A DNA stretch of 64,000 nucleotides from Denitrobacterium detoxificans. GTDB lineage: Bacteria > Actinomycetota > Coriobacteriia > Coriobacteriales > Eggerthellaceae. Position numbers and translations under genes: made by a program. Position 1 is the first letter of the stretch, and every line of letters starts with the position of its first letter. Positions 9,467 to 19,100 of this stretch are shown in pieces. Location of the stretch: contig NZ_SUUH01000005.1 of assembly GCF_015062615.1 (NCBI RefSeq), forward strand, positions 96,968-160,967. The letters run 5' to 3'. Under the pieces are notes generated by a model, which saw only the letters and a list, made by a program, of their open reading frames with translations, did no database searches and was not told the origin of the DNA.

Positions 9467-9894
9467 TGATCGATCAACTTACCGTTTTCCTCGAGAACTC
9501 CGAGGGTCGCTTGGATGCTTTGGTGCGCACGCTGGGCGCCGCGGGTATCAACATGAGCGCGCTTACCATTGCCGATACGGCCGACTATGGTCTGGTGCGT
9601 ATTATCTGCAACGAGCCCGAACGCGCGGCGAACGTGCTGCGCGAGAACGATTTCCGCGCGCTTGTCACCAAGGTGAGCGCCATCGAGGTGCCGAACCATC
9701 CCGGTGGACTGGCAAGCCTTCTCGACACGCTGGCGAAGATGGGCCTGAACATCGAGTACGGCTACTGCTTCTCCGTGAATGGCGACAAAGCCGTCGACGT
9801 GCTGAAGATTGCCGGTACGAAGGAAGCCGAACAGGCGGCTAAGGCGCTGGAAGAGGCGGGCTTCAAGCCGCTTACCCAGGAGGACCTGCTGTAG
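9466..9894 (+). CDS. Tandem ACT-domain protein
   Basis: 142 residues made of two ACT domains (about 1-70 and 71-142), each starting with a strand-turn such as QLTVFLENSEGRLDALV and VPNHPGGLASLLDTL. ACT domains bind amino acids and regulate partner enzymes. The start overlaps the PaaK-like stop, so the two are translationally coupled, suggesting that this protein senses an aromatic amino acid and tunes the ligase or its pathway (inference). A UUCG-capped terminator lies about 110 bases downstream. Confidence 0.88.
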   Translation: MIDQLTVFLENSEGRLDALVRTLGAAGINMSALTIADTADYGLVRIICNEPERAANVLRENDFRALVTKVSAIEVPNHPGGLASLLDTLAKMGLNIEYGYCFSVNGDKAVDVLKIAGTKEAEQAAKALEEAGFKPLTQEDLL

Positions 9895-10000
9895 GTCGCG
9901 CGAACATTGCCTGCAGTGTTGTTCGCGCTGGTCCTGGGTGGCACACGCGCGGGGCTAGCTGGTTATGAGCGACGCACGTGCAGGTTTGAGGCGTTTGCAA

Positions 10001-10032
10001 GGGTGTGTCAGCTTCGGCTGGCGCACCCTTTT
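10001..10032 (+). terminator. Terminator of the ligase-ACT operon
   Basis: GGGTGTGTCAGC pairs with GCTGGCGCACCC (two G-U pairs) around a TTCG tetraloop and is followed by TTTTCG. A separate perfect palindrome GGGATTTCCGGAAATCCC lies just beyond, at about 10040-10057; its role is unclear. Confidence 0.8.
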
Positions 10033-10106
10033 CGTTTTGGGATTTCCGGAAATCCCACGCGAGGCAAGGGCTGGTGACAAGCGTGCTGGCATTTCGGCGT
10101 CTTGAG

Positions 10107-10580
10107 CTATTCCGCGTTGGTTGAATCTTGCTTGGGGGACTCCGCTTCCGGAAGCTGAACGAACGCGTATTCGATCTCGTCGTGGAGTGCCTGCTTGGTT
10201 TCTTCCAGCTTGTCCTTCTTCAGCTCGCACTCCCAGATAACGACCACGTGCCAGCCCTCTTCTTCCAGCTGGGCGCGCACGCGTTCGTCGCGCTCGCGGT
10301 TGCGCGTGAACTTCGCGTTCCAGTAGTCGAGGTTCGACTTGGGCGTGGTGGCGTGCTTGCAGCCCTCGTGATGGTGCCAGAAGCAGCCGTGTACGAAGAT
10401 GGCGATCTTGCGGCCAGGATAGGCGATGTCGGGGTGGCCCACGCATTTCTTCCAGTCGCAACGGTATCCCGACCAGCCCATTTCGCGCAGCATGCGGCGC
10501 ACCAGCAGCTCGGGCTTGGTGTTTACGCGCTTGTTCGCGACCATGACGTTATGTACGGCTTCGGAAACCATGCGCGCCAT
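10107..10580 (-). CDS. vsr: Very short patch repair endonuclease Vsr
   Basis: About 157 residues from ATG 10580; an ATG at 10571 is an alternative. Family motifs: NTKPELLVRRMLREMGWSGY, GHPDIAYPGRKIAIFVHGC with the catalytic Asp, and FWHHHEGC with the zinc or metal-binding His/Cys residues, then WNAKFTRNRERD. Vsr nicks next to T:G mismatches produced by deamination of 5-methylcytosine. It normally travels with a cytosine methyltransferase, but none is visible in the surrounding genes. The upstream region of the gene runs into a pair of palindromic repeats. Confidence 0.9.
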   Translation of the reverse strand: MARMVSEAVHNVMVANKRVNTKPELLVRRMLREMGWSGYRCDWKKCVGHPDIAYPGRKIAIFVHGCFWHHHEGCKHATTPKSNLDYWNAKFTRNRERDERVRAQLEEEGWHVVVIWECELKKDKLEETKQALHDEIEYAFVQLPEAESPKQDSTNAE

Positions 10581-10638
10581 AATAGCACGTTGGCTTGCGC
10601 ATGTTGTGCCAGGCCGAAGCCCCCCACCCTCGATGCAT

Positions 10639-10753
10639 TTTTCCGGAAAAGGACAGTTCTGGAGGCGTTTTCGGCCTTCATTTCGTCCCGAAAATCTTCC
10701 GACCTGGGGCAATGACACAAAGCAAGCCGCTCCCGATGCATTTTTCCGGAAAA
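10639..10753. repeat. Paired TTTTCCGGAAAA palindromes, locus 1
   Basis: Two copies of TTTTCCGGAAAA, at 10639-10650 and 10742-10753, each preceded by GATGCAT and followed by GG, lie 103 bases apart start to start. Between them is CGACCTGGGG (10701-10710). The same layout occurs at 51734-51847 with 102-base spacing. It could be a short mobile repeat or a pair of operator sites upstream of vsr. Confidence 0.6.
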
Positions 10754-10872
10754 GGCATTTCCGCAGGTAGTTGCATGACGATCGAGTGATGCGTTGCGTA
10801 CTCCGAGAGCCAGGGATTATCGTCCCAGCTCAGAACGTTTTAGAAAACCTTTAAGATTCTTTTAAGGTAGCT

Positions 10873-10982
10873 TGGGCATACTGTAACCACAGACAGCGGG
10901 AGGCACCCCAGACCCCCTCATACCCCTCCTCTCGTTGCTGAATCTCAGCCTCGCGCACGCACACTCGCGAGGCTTCTTTTTT
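10873..10982 (+). ncRNA. Candidate L10 (rplJ) leader-like RNA ending in a terminator
   Basis: The stretch CCACAGACAGCGGGAGGC, followed about 40 bases later by TCGTTGCTGA, resembles the conserved AGACAG...GCCGAG arms of ribosomal protein L10 leaders. It ends in a clean terminator: GCCTCGCG (10948-10955), CGCGAGGC (10966-10973), then TTCTTTTTT. No rplJ follows; the next gene is dnaE, about 880 bases away. This is a visual resemblance only; another small RNA is possible. Confidence 0.35.
10948..10982 (+). terminator. Rho-independent terminator of the small transcript
   Basis: An eight-base-pair perfect stem GCCTCGCG/CGCGAGGC with a ten-base loop, followed by TTCTTTTTT. No protein gene ends upstream on this strand, which argues for a non-coding transcript. 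Confidence 0.85.
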
Positions 10983-11372
10983 GCCCGAATAAAATGCGGA
11001 ACTCCATAACTCCCACGCGTGGATTTCGCTTGCACTCCTCTTCCGGCTTGTAGCCACTAACCAAACCTCTTCTGCCGGGATGGAGCAGTTTGTTTCGGGC
11101 ATGTCACGCTACGGCCCCAGGTGATATGCCATCAGCCCATACGTGTCGGGTGCGCTAAGGCTCCATCCGCTCTGTTCGATGAGTACGCTGAGTGCAGCTA
11201 TAGGTATCGCTACGCGGCCACGATTGGCCTGCCGCTTGTCCTGCTCTTTCTGCAGCTGTTCTTGGCGAATAACAAGATTGCAAATGTTCTGTCGTTGGCG
11301 CATCGACAGGCGACGTATCCTTGCGAGCGCAAGGGCCCCGCAAACGCGCTAACGCGCGTTTCGTCCATTTGT
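10983..11372. other. Intergenic stretch, nothing firm recognised
   Basis: About 390 bases without a recognisable gene. A 64-codon frame on the minus strand (11109-11303) is open, but it has no ribosome site I can see and no family resemblance. The region may hold decayed sequence between the small transcript and the structured repeat. Confidence 0.4.
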
Positions 11373-11606
11373 GCATCCGCTCGCAGTTGCCCCGTAGGAC
11401 ACTGTGAAAGCCATAAATTTGCGCTATGCCTCGGTTGCCCTGAGGAGAGCGGGAGGCGAAGCCTCACGCAAATCATCAGGGCAACCGAGGCAGCGCAAGT
11501 AAAAGCATGAACCAGCGAGCGCACGAGCGTAGGTTTCGGCCCGTGCGGGGCCGAAACCACGCGAGCAGCGGAGCGGGTGTCCAGCGGGGCAACCGCGGGC
11601 GGATGC
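11373..11606 (+). repeat. Structured intergenic repeat, copy A
   Basis: 234 bases bounded by 30-base inverted ends (11373-11402 with 11577-11606, about 26 of 30 matching). Inside: box 1 CACTGTGAAAGC; helix P2 (arms 11421-11443 and 11476-11496); core box AAAAGCATGAACCAGCGAGC starting at 11501, continuing GCACGAGCG; helix P3 (11532-11542 with 11548-11558, GGTTTCGGCCC/GGGCCGAAACC); and box 3 GCGAGCAGCGGAGCGGG. The boxes recur in copies B, C and D while the helices have different sequences. P2 carries an extra 32-base insert in its loop. Confidence 0.8.
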
Positions 11607-11674
11607 CCGATTGGGTGGCGCTGCGGGATGGTCCCCGCTAGTCGGAACCCCAGCGGGGCAACCGCGGGCGGATG
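11581..11674. repeat. Direct repeat of the copy A right end
   Basis: The block beginning CCAGCGGGGCAACCGCGGGC and ending GGATG occurs at 11581-11605 and again at 11650-11674. The second copy looks like a leftover end of another element or a local duplication of copy A's 3' arm. Confidence 0.7.
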
Positions 11675-11857
11675 TGCGATCGGGATAATTCATTTCGCAA
11701 TCGCGGATGATTACGGCCCTCCGCATGCGAGTCGCACCAGCGCTTCTCGACATAGCGTGGAAACCTGAAAGCGGCTCCCCACCCGTGGGCGGCGGCTGCT
11801 AGAATGGCGTACGAGAAACAAGAAACGAAGCTACGCACGCAACGAAGAGGTTTGGTT

Positions 11858-14800
11858 ATGGCGTTTGTTCACCTGCACAATCACACGGAATATTCCCTGC
11901 TCGACGGCGCCACGAAGGTAAAAGCCATGGTCAAGCGTGCGGCCGATCTGGGCATGCCAGCCGTTGCCATTACCGACCACGGCGTTATGAGTGGCGTGCC
12001 TGAACTCGAAGACGCGTGCATGGCCCTGGAAAAGGAAACGGGCCAGAAGGTTAAGCCCATCTTTGGCTGCGAAGTCTATTTCACCACCGACGACGAACTG
12101 AAGAAGGAAGGCAAGCCCAAGCTGTACCACATGGTGTTGCTTGCCAAGAACAACGAGGGCTACCACAATCTGGTGAACCTGGTCAGCGAATCGCACGTCG
12201 ACAACTTCTACTACAAGCCGCGTACCACCTATGCCATGCTGCAGAAGTACGGCAAGGGCATCATCGGTACTACGGCCTGCATTGCAGGCATCGTTCCGCG
12301 TCTGCTCGATGTGAACCAGTACCAAGACGCCGTGGAATGGGTTCGCAAGCTGTCTGCGTGCTTCGAACCGGGTGACTTCTACATCGAACTGCAGAACCAG
12401 GGCATTACCACCGACCACGGCAAAACGCAGACGGAATTGAACCATCAGCTTGCCGGCATTGCGCGTGACCTGGGCCTGAAGACCATTGCCACGAACGACT
12501 TCCACTACCTTACGCGCGAAGATGCCGAAGCGCAGGACATCATGCTCTGCATCGGCACAGGCAGCAAGGTCGACGACGTCGATCGCATGCGCTTCTCGAA
12601 CGACCAGTTCTACATGAAGACGGAAGAGGAAATGCGCGCCGCCATGGCCGAGTTCCCCGAAGCATGCGATAACACCGTCGAGCTGGCGGAAAAGTGCAAC
12701 GTCGTGCTGGAGCGCGACTCCATTCTGCCGCGCTTCCCCGTGCCCGAAGGCGAAACCGAAGTCTCGTGGTTCCGCAAGGAATGCGAGAAGGGCCTGATCA
12801 ATCGCTACGGCGAAGGCAAGGCCACCAACATGGAAGAGCTCGGCAAGATGCGCCCCGACGTTATCGAGCGTTACGAGCATGAAGCCGGCGTTATTATCCA
12901 GCAGGGCTTCCCCGCGTACTTCCTTATCGTGCAGGAATACATTATGTGGGCCAAGAACAACGGCATCGGCGTAGGTCCGGGCCGTGGTTCCGCTGCGGGC
13001 TCCATTGTTACGTATGCCATGGGCATTACCGACCTCGACCCGTTGCCGTATGGCCTGCTCTTCGAACGTTTCCTTTCCGTGGAACGTGTCGAGATGCCCG
13101 ATATCGACGTCGACTTCGACGATCAGCATCGCCAGGACGTTATCGAGCACGTGCGCGAGTTCTACGGCGAAGACCACATCTCAGGCGTTATCACGTTCGG
13201 TAAGTTGCAGGCGAAAAACGCCGTGCGTGACGCCGCACGCGTACTCGACTACCCGTATGCCGTGGGCGACAAGATTTGCAAACTCATCGGCGGCGAAATC
13301 GGTATCACCATTCAGCAGGCGCTCGATACGAACCCCGACTTGAAGGATGTGTACGAGCACGACCCTGATTGCCAGGCAGTAATTGAAGCCGCCCAGTCCA
13401 TCGAGGGCCAGGTACGCGGCGAGGGCGTGCATGCGTGTGCAACCATCATTTGCCGCGACCCGCTCTCCGACCACGTGCCTGTAAAGCGCGACACCAAGGG
13501 TGGCGGCATCATCACTCAGTACGACGGTCATTACACGCCCGAGCTGGGCCTACTGAAGATGGACTTCCTGGGCCTGCGTACTTTGGGCGTGATCAGTCGT
13601 GCATGCGCCAACGTGAAGAAGCGCCATGGCATTGAAATCGACCCCGGCAAGATTCCGCTGGATGACCCCGAGAGCTTCAAGCTCATGTGCGGCGGCAACA
13701 TGGACGGCCTGTTCCAGGTGGAAGGCAACCTGTACGTTACGCTGTTCGCGCGCATGAAGCCGCGCCGCTTCTCCGACATCGTTGCATCGATTGCACTGAA
13801 CCGCCCGGGTCCTCTGCAGAACGGCTTCGTCGACGACTACGTCGACCGCGTAAGCGGCAAGAAGCCCGTAAAGTACTACGACGATCGCCTGCGCCCCATT
13901 CTGGAGGAAACGTACGGCACCATCGTGTACCAGGAACAGTTGATGCAGATCTCCATGGCTATGAGTGGCTTCTCGGCGGGTAAGGCCGACAAGCTGCGTA
14001 AGGCAATGGGTAAGAAAAAGCTCGAGGTCATGAAGGCCTTGGAAGAGGACTGGAACAACGGCGCCGTGGAAAACGGCTACTCGTTGGAGGTCTCGAAGAA
14101 GATCTGGTCCGACGCCGAGAAGTTCGCACAGTACGCCTTCAACAAGTCGCACTCGGCTTGCTACGCCGTGCTGGTTATGCGTACCGCATACCTGAAGGCG
14201 CATTACCCGAATGAATTCATGGCCGCCGTGCTTTCCAGTTACCTGGGCAACAACGACAAGCTCATTCATTACATCGCCAGCTGCAACGGCAGTGGCATCA
14301 AGGTGCTGCCGCCCGACATCAACGAGTCGAACCTGGAATTCACCCCTGTCGACGAGGGTGTGCGCTTCGGCCTTGCTGGCGTGCGTGGCGTAGGCGAAAA
14401 GGTTGTAGAGGACATCATCGCCGAGCGCGAGAAGGGTGGCGCGTACACCAGTCTGCACGATTTTGTGCGCCGCATGGATGTGCGCAGCTACAACCGCAAG
14501 ACGCTCGAAGCCCTGATCAAGGCAGGTGCGTTCGATAGCACGGGCTACACGCGCAAGCAGTGCATGCACTTTTTGGACGATACGCCGCTGCTGGAAAACG
14601 CTGCGCGTCGTCAGAAGGACCGCAATGCCGGTCAGATTTCCATGTTCGACATGTTTGCCGATGACGAGGATTCGGGTTTCCACGAGGAAGTACCCGAGCC
14701 CGATGGCATCGAATGGGACAAGCGCACGAAGCTGAAGTTCGAAAAGGACATTCTGAAGATCTACGTAAGCGACCATCCGCTGCGTCCGTACGAGAGCAAG

Positions 14801-15355
14801 CTGCGTAAGCTTTCCAAGTTCCGTATTGGCGATCTGGCTGAACGTGAGCGCGACATCAAGAATTCCACGTTTGTGGGCATGATTTCCGCCGCGTCCACGA
14901 AGCTCACCAAGAAGGGCACGCGCATGGCCACGTTCACGCTGGAAGACACCACGGGCCACGTGGAATGCGTTTGCTTCAAGTACGAAGACTATGCTGACGC
15001 CATCCGCGAAGATGCCATCGTGAAGATCAAGGGCAAGTACGAAGCCGGCGACCGCAACCAGCTTATGGCGTTCGAGGTCTCCTTGCTCGACCTGGGCGAA
15101 AGCGAAGAGGACGCACCGCCGAAAACGCTGGGCATCACCATTCAGCAAAGCGACTTCTCGCAGCAGAACATGCAGTTCCTCACGCAGATTTTGAAGAAGT
15201 ACCCCGGTCGCGATGGCGCTGTGCTGTTTGTGCGCCAGAACAACGGCCAGAAGTTTCGCGCGGAATTGCCGCTCACGGTCGACGCGCGCAATAGCGGTTT
15301 GTACCGCGAGCTGTATTCGCTGTTCGGCCGCGAAGTCTGGAGCGCTGCATCGTAA
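11858..15355 (+). CDS. dnaE: DNA polymerase III alpha subunit
   Basis: 1165 residues, normal for DnaE. The start at 11858 gives the PHP-domain N-terminus MAFVHLHNHTEYSLLDGATK; the in-frame ATG at 11804 adds residues not seen in the family. The PHP domain spans roughly 1-280, with the polymerase core carrying GVGPGRGSAAGS and the catalytic PDIDVDFDD motif (Asp415, Asp417). A helix-hairpin-helix region and an OB-fold (ISAASTKLTKKGTRMATFTL) follow. Catalyses chromosomal replication. The stop overlaps the truA start (TAATG), so the two are co-translated. Confidence 0.97.
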   Translation: MAFVHLHNHTEYSLLDGATKVKAMVKRAADLGMPAVAITDHGVMSGVPELEDACMALEKETGQKVKPIFGCEVYFTTDDELKKEGKPKLYHMVLLAKNNEGYHNLVNLVSESHVDNFYYKPRTTYAMLQKYGKGIIGTTACIAGIVPRLLDVNQYQDAVEWVRKLSACFEPGDFYIELQNQGITTDHGKTQTELNHQLAGIARDLGLKTIATNDFHYLTREDAEAQDIMLCIGTGSKVDDVDRMRFSNDQFYMKTEEEMRAAMAEFPEACDNTVELAEKCNVVLERDSILPRFPVPEGETEVSWFRKECEKGLINRYGEGKATNMEELGKMRPDVIERYEHEAGVIIQQGFPAYFLIVQEYIMWAKNNGIGVGPGRGSAAGSIVTYAMGITDLDPLPYGLLFERFLSVERVEMPDIDVDFDDQHRQDVIEHVREFYGEDHISGVITFGKLQAKNAVRDAARVLDYPYAVGDKICKLIGGEIGITIQQALDTNPDLKDVYEHDPDCQAVIEAAQSIEGQVRGEGVHACATIICRDPLSDHVPVKRDTKGGGIITQYDGHYTPELGLLKMDFLGLRTLGVISRACANVKKRHGIEIDPGKIPLDDPESFKLMCGGNMDGLFQVEGNLYVTLFARMKPRRFSDIVASIALNRPGPLQNGFVDDYVDRVSGKKPVKYYDDRLRPILEETYGTIVYQEQLMQISMAMSGFSAGKADKLRKAMGKKKLEVMKALEEDWNNGAVENGYSLEVSKKIWSDAEKFAQYAFNKSHSACYAVLVMRTAYLKAHYPNEFMAAVLSSYLGNNDKLIHYIASCNGSGIKVLPPDINESNLEFTPVDEGVRFGLAGVRGVGEKVVEDIIAEREKGGAYTSLHDFVRRMDVRSYNRKTLEALIKAGAFDSTGYTRKQCMHFLDDTPLLENAARRQKDRNAGQISMFDMFADDEDSGFHEEVPEPDGIEWDKRTKLKFEKDILKIYVSDHPLRPYESKLRKLSKFRIGDLAERERDIKNSTFVGMISAASTKLTKKGTRMATFTLEDTTGHVECVCFKYEDYADAIREDAIVKIKGKYEAGDRNQLMAFEVSLLDLGESEEDAPPKTLGITIQQSDFSQQNMQFLTQILKKYPGRDGAVLFVRQNNGQKFRAELPLTVDARNSGLYRELYSLFGREVWSAAS

Positions 15356-16158
15356 TGGCTACCATGGCGCTGCTGCTGCAGTACAACGGCGCGGGCTACC
15401 ACGGATTCGCCACGCAGAAGCCGCATAATGGCCGCGACCTTGCCACGGTGCAGGGTGAGCTCAACCGCGCACTCGAGGTGTTGTATCGTCGTCCGGTCGA
15501 CACCACGTGCGCGGGCCGCACCGATGCAGGCGTGCATGCGTTGGGCCAGGTCATTAGCTACGATGTCTCGGAAGAAGAGCTTGAAACGCGCACCCCGCGC
15601 GTTCTTCTGCGTTCGCTGAACGCGCTTACGCCGGAAGATATGGGCGTGCGCGATGTGTGGCAGGCGGCCGATGGCTTTTCGGCGCGCTTCGATGCGCAGT
15701 GGCGCGAGTATCGCTACTACCTTTCCGTGGGGCCCCTGCCCCCGCTCGTCATGGCCGATTTCTGCTGGCATTTGCGGTGCGAGCCGCTCGACATTCAGGC
15801 TATGAACGAAGCTGCGCAGTACCTTATCGGCGAGCATGATTTCAAGAGCTTCTGCCTGGCTGCCAGTGCGGTGGGGAAGCCCACGTGTCGTAACGTGCTC
15901 GACTTGAGTGTTGCTCCCGTTCAGATTGCCGGTCAGGATCTGGTTTGCATTCGCGTGGTGGGCAGTTCATTCTTGCATTCCATGGTGCGCACCATTGCTG
16001 GCACGCTTGTTGCCGTGGGGCGCGGTTTGCGCGAACCCGCGTGGGTGGGCCAGGTGTTGGAAGCGCGCTCGCGCGATGCCGCCGGAGAAAAAGCTCCTGC
16101 TCAAGGTTTGGTCTTTTGGCAGGTGGGATATGAGGGGTACAATAGGCACCTAGGGTAG
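15355..16158 (+). CDS. truA: tRNA pseudouridine(38-40) synthase TruA
   Basis: 267 residues. The catalytic aspartate lies in GRTDAGVHALGQ (Asp57). Other family blocks: YNGAGYHGFATQ near the N-terminus, YRYYLSVG (TruA Tyr region), and SFLHSMVRTIAGTLVAVGRG near the end. It isomerises uridines in the anticodon arm of many tRNAs. It starts inside the dnaE stop and is followed after 19 bases by the long disordered protein, so all three may share one transcript. Confidence 0.95.
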   Translation: MATMALLLQYNGAGYHGFATQKPHNGRDLATVQGELNRALEVLYRRPVDTTCAGRTDAGVHALGQVISYDVSEEELETRTPRVLLRSLNALTPEDMGVRDVWQAADGFSARFDAQWREYRYYLSVGPLPPLVMADFCWHLRCEPLDIQAMNEAAQYLIGEHDFKSFCLAASAVGKPTCRNVLDLSVAPVQIAGQDLVCIRVVGSSFLHSMVRTIAGTLVAVGRGLREPAWVGQVLEARSRDAAGEKAPAQGLVFWQVGYEGYNRHLG

Positions 16159-16177
16159 AGATATCAAAGGAACGCCT

Positions 16178-19100
16178 ATGCTATTCCGTAAGCGTAAGAA
16201 GAAGGACGCGAAAGAGGCGTCCGAAGTCGTGGAAAGTGCCGTCGTTTCCGCGAACAGTTCAGTGGTTGTATATGGGGGGGATGGCAACTCTGCGTCGGCG
16301 GGGGAACAAGCCACCGCGCAACAAACCGTAGATTCCAGTGCGCCAGAAACGGCTGCGTCTGTGTCCCAGGCGCCGGTTTCCGCTGCTGCGCCGCAGGCGC
16401 AGCCTGTTGCGGATCAGCCCGCTCAGGTGGCTCAGCCTGCAGCGGTCGAAGCCGTGCCTGCGTCCGCTTCCGCACAGGCGGCCCAACCCGCGGTCGCGGC
16501 CTCGCAGGGTGGTCAACCCGTTGCGGTGGATGCTCCTCAAGCGTCGCAGCCCGCAGCCGCCAATGCCGTACAACCCACGTCGCCTGTTGTGGTTCCCATG
16601 GGAGAGAAGGTGATTCCCCTTGCTTCGCCTGGCGAAACTGTGGTGGGCAGTATTGCTTCGGCGCTTGCCGCCGAAGCTTCCGCGGAGCCGGAACAGCCTC
16701 AGTCCACAGCTCCCCAGGGCGATGCACCCGTAGATGCGGCCTCGTGGGAACGCGTGGCTTCCATTGCGCAGAAGCTTGAGCACGCTCCGGCATCGAATGC
16801 CGAGTTGGCTGATCTTGCCGTCGAGCTCGAGCACATCGTTGCGCGTAATGTTCCTTCGGAAAGCACCTACGCGGCCCAGTCGAGCCGTGCGCAAGGTCAT
16901 GACACCACGTATGCGGCGCAGGCCGCAACCGCCAAGTCGCTTGGCTCTACGTATCGAGCTCAGGTGGCCCATGCGGACGATCCGCAGGAAGAGCCCGTGG
17001 CGGGGCAGACCGAGGTAATCAAGCCTGTAGCCGCGGCAGAAGAGCCCGCGCCGCAGCCTTCGCTTGCCGCTGAAGAGGCTGCTGAACCGCAGAAACAAGA
17101 CGCAAGCGCAGATGCTTCCGAGCAACAGCCCGCGGCTGCTCAAGCCGCTGCGGAATCCGCGTCTCCCGTTCAGGCTGTTGCGTCTGCCCAGCAGGGTGCA
17201 GAGGCAGAGGTTCCTGCGCAGCAAGCCGCGGTGGCGAATCAGTCCGGGGAAGCCGTAAAGCCTGCGGAGGCCGAGCCGGTGGCGCAGCAGCCCTCCGAGG
17301 GTAGTGCGCCTGCGCAGCAATCTGCGCCGCAAGAGGCGCAGTCTGCCGCGCACTCCGAGGGCGTGCTTCCCGATTGGGCTCCTTCCGACGACAAGGCCCA
17401 GGAATTGGTCGATAGTTTCTTCAATGCGCCCGTCGACGACGATGCTACGAGCCCGTTTGTCATTCCGCGTGGCCAGCATGTGCAGACGCAGGAACCTCTC
17501 GTGTTCCGCGGCGCCATGGCCGATGCGGCCTCCGGCGAACAAGCGCCTGCCGTCCAGCCGAGCGCTCCCGTTCAGGAAACCCTTGTTCCTACGGCGGAGT
17601 CCGAGCAGCCCTTTGCGGCGCCCCAGGCCCCTGCGGCCGAAGCACCTGATGCTGCTCCGAAGGCCGCTGAGGCGTTGAGCCCCATGGTCGAAGCCCCCGC
17701 GGCGAGCGAGCCTGCTGCCAAGGTGCCTGCAGAAGTCGAGTCGGTCGCGACCGCTGTCGAGCAGCCTGCGGCAAGCGAACCCGCGCCCGCTGCCGAGTCT
17801 CATGCTCCGTCGGGTCGCGTGATTAAGTTCGAGTCGTTGGGCTCTGCCGAAGTGGCTTCGCTGTCTTCGGTGCTTTCCGAAAAGCCTGTAGAGCCTGCTC
17901 CTGCTGAAGAGGCCATTCAGGACGTTCCGGTGGCCGAGGTGCCCATTCCCGACCAGGTGGTTCAGGAAGTGCTGGGGGCGTCCGCTCCTGCGCCTGCCGA
18001 ACAGGAAACGCCCGAGCCGGAGATTTCCTTCCTGGAGGCCGAAAAGTCCATTGGCCTTTCGGTGTCCGAGATGGTCGAGCTTGAATCGCTTGGCGAAGCC
18101 TTGAAGAAGCAGCTGAACGTCGCTCCTGCGGATGAACCCCAGGAAGAGCCCGTTGCTCCCCATGCCGAAAAGACAATCGCGCTCGAATCGGTGTCGGGTT
18201 TGCAATTGGAGTCCGTTGCCGAGGCGCTGGGACGTAGTGCAGGTGAACAGGCTCCGTCTGAGCCCGCTCAAGCGGAGCAAGTTGCCGTATCGACGGAGCA
18301 GCCGGCAAAGCCGGCTCCCGCAGAGCCCGAGCCTCGCGTTATGCCCTCGTCGCTCGCTGCAGATTCTGCATCGACTGGGCGGGTGCAAGAAGAAGCCCAA
18401 TCCACGGAAGAGCCTGTGCAGCAGGCCGATTCCGCATCGTCGTCAATTGCTGCGGCGTCTGCGGCTGCAGGCGTCTTTGCGCGAAGCATCTCCGAACCGC
18501 TTCCGCGTCCGCAGCTCAACGAAGATAATGTCGTTTCCGTTGCCCAGGACGAGCCTGCCTCTCAGGCTGCGGCTTCTGAAGCCCCGGTTGTCGAAGACGA
18601 CGAGATCGTGAAGTCGCTCTTTGCCGCCGAGCGCGAAGCCGAGGCGAAGAAGGAGGCCGAGCGCGCTGCTCAGCAGGCTGCTGCGGCCGTTGCTACCGAG
18701 TACGAGCCCAAGGATGGGTCGTTTGCCATTTCCGCCGATCAGGCAGCACCTGCATTTGCGCCCGACGGAACGCTTGCAAGCGATGCCCTGGGTGAAGAGG
18801 TGTCCATCGTTTCCGAAGAGGAATCTCCCAAGCCCGAAGAGGTCGCCGAGAGCGTGGAACGCGAGCGTCGCAGGTATGCGGGTTTCCCTGAACAGGAAGC
18901 TGCGGGCGCCCTTGACAGCACCGAGCCGCGTGCGGCAAACATGCCTTCGTTCGTCTACGTAACGGCGCCCGCATTCGAACCCGAGCAGGGCACTGAACGC
19001 CCCTCGAATCCTTCGTACGAGCGCGATCGCCATGCTGCTGCCGATTACGAGGCAGAGCGCAAGGCCGCTGAGTTGCGTAATCGTGCGGTCGAGCGCCTCA

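Noticed and set aside
11831..15148. Long minus-strand frames opposite dnaE (448 and 532 codons)
   Set aside because: dnaE is unmistakable on the plus strand. The antisense products are Val/Leu/His-rich shadows.
16259..18400. A 713-codon open frame on the minus strand, antisense to the disordered protein
   Set aside because: It mirrors the Ala/Pro/Glu codon bias of the plus-strand gene, gives an Arg/Leu/Gly-rich product with no family resemblance and has no ribosome site.
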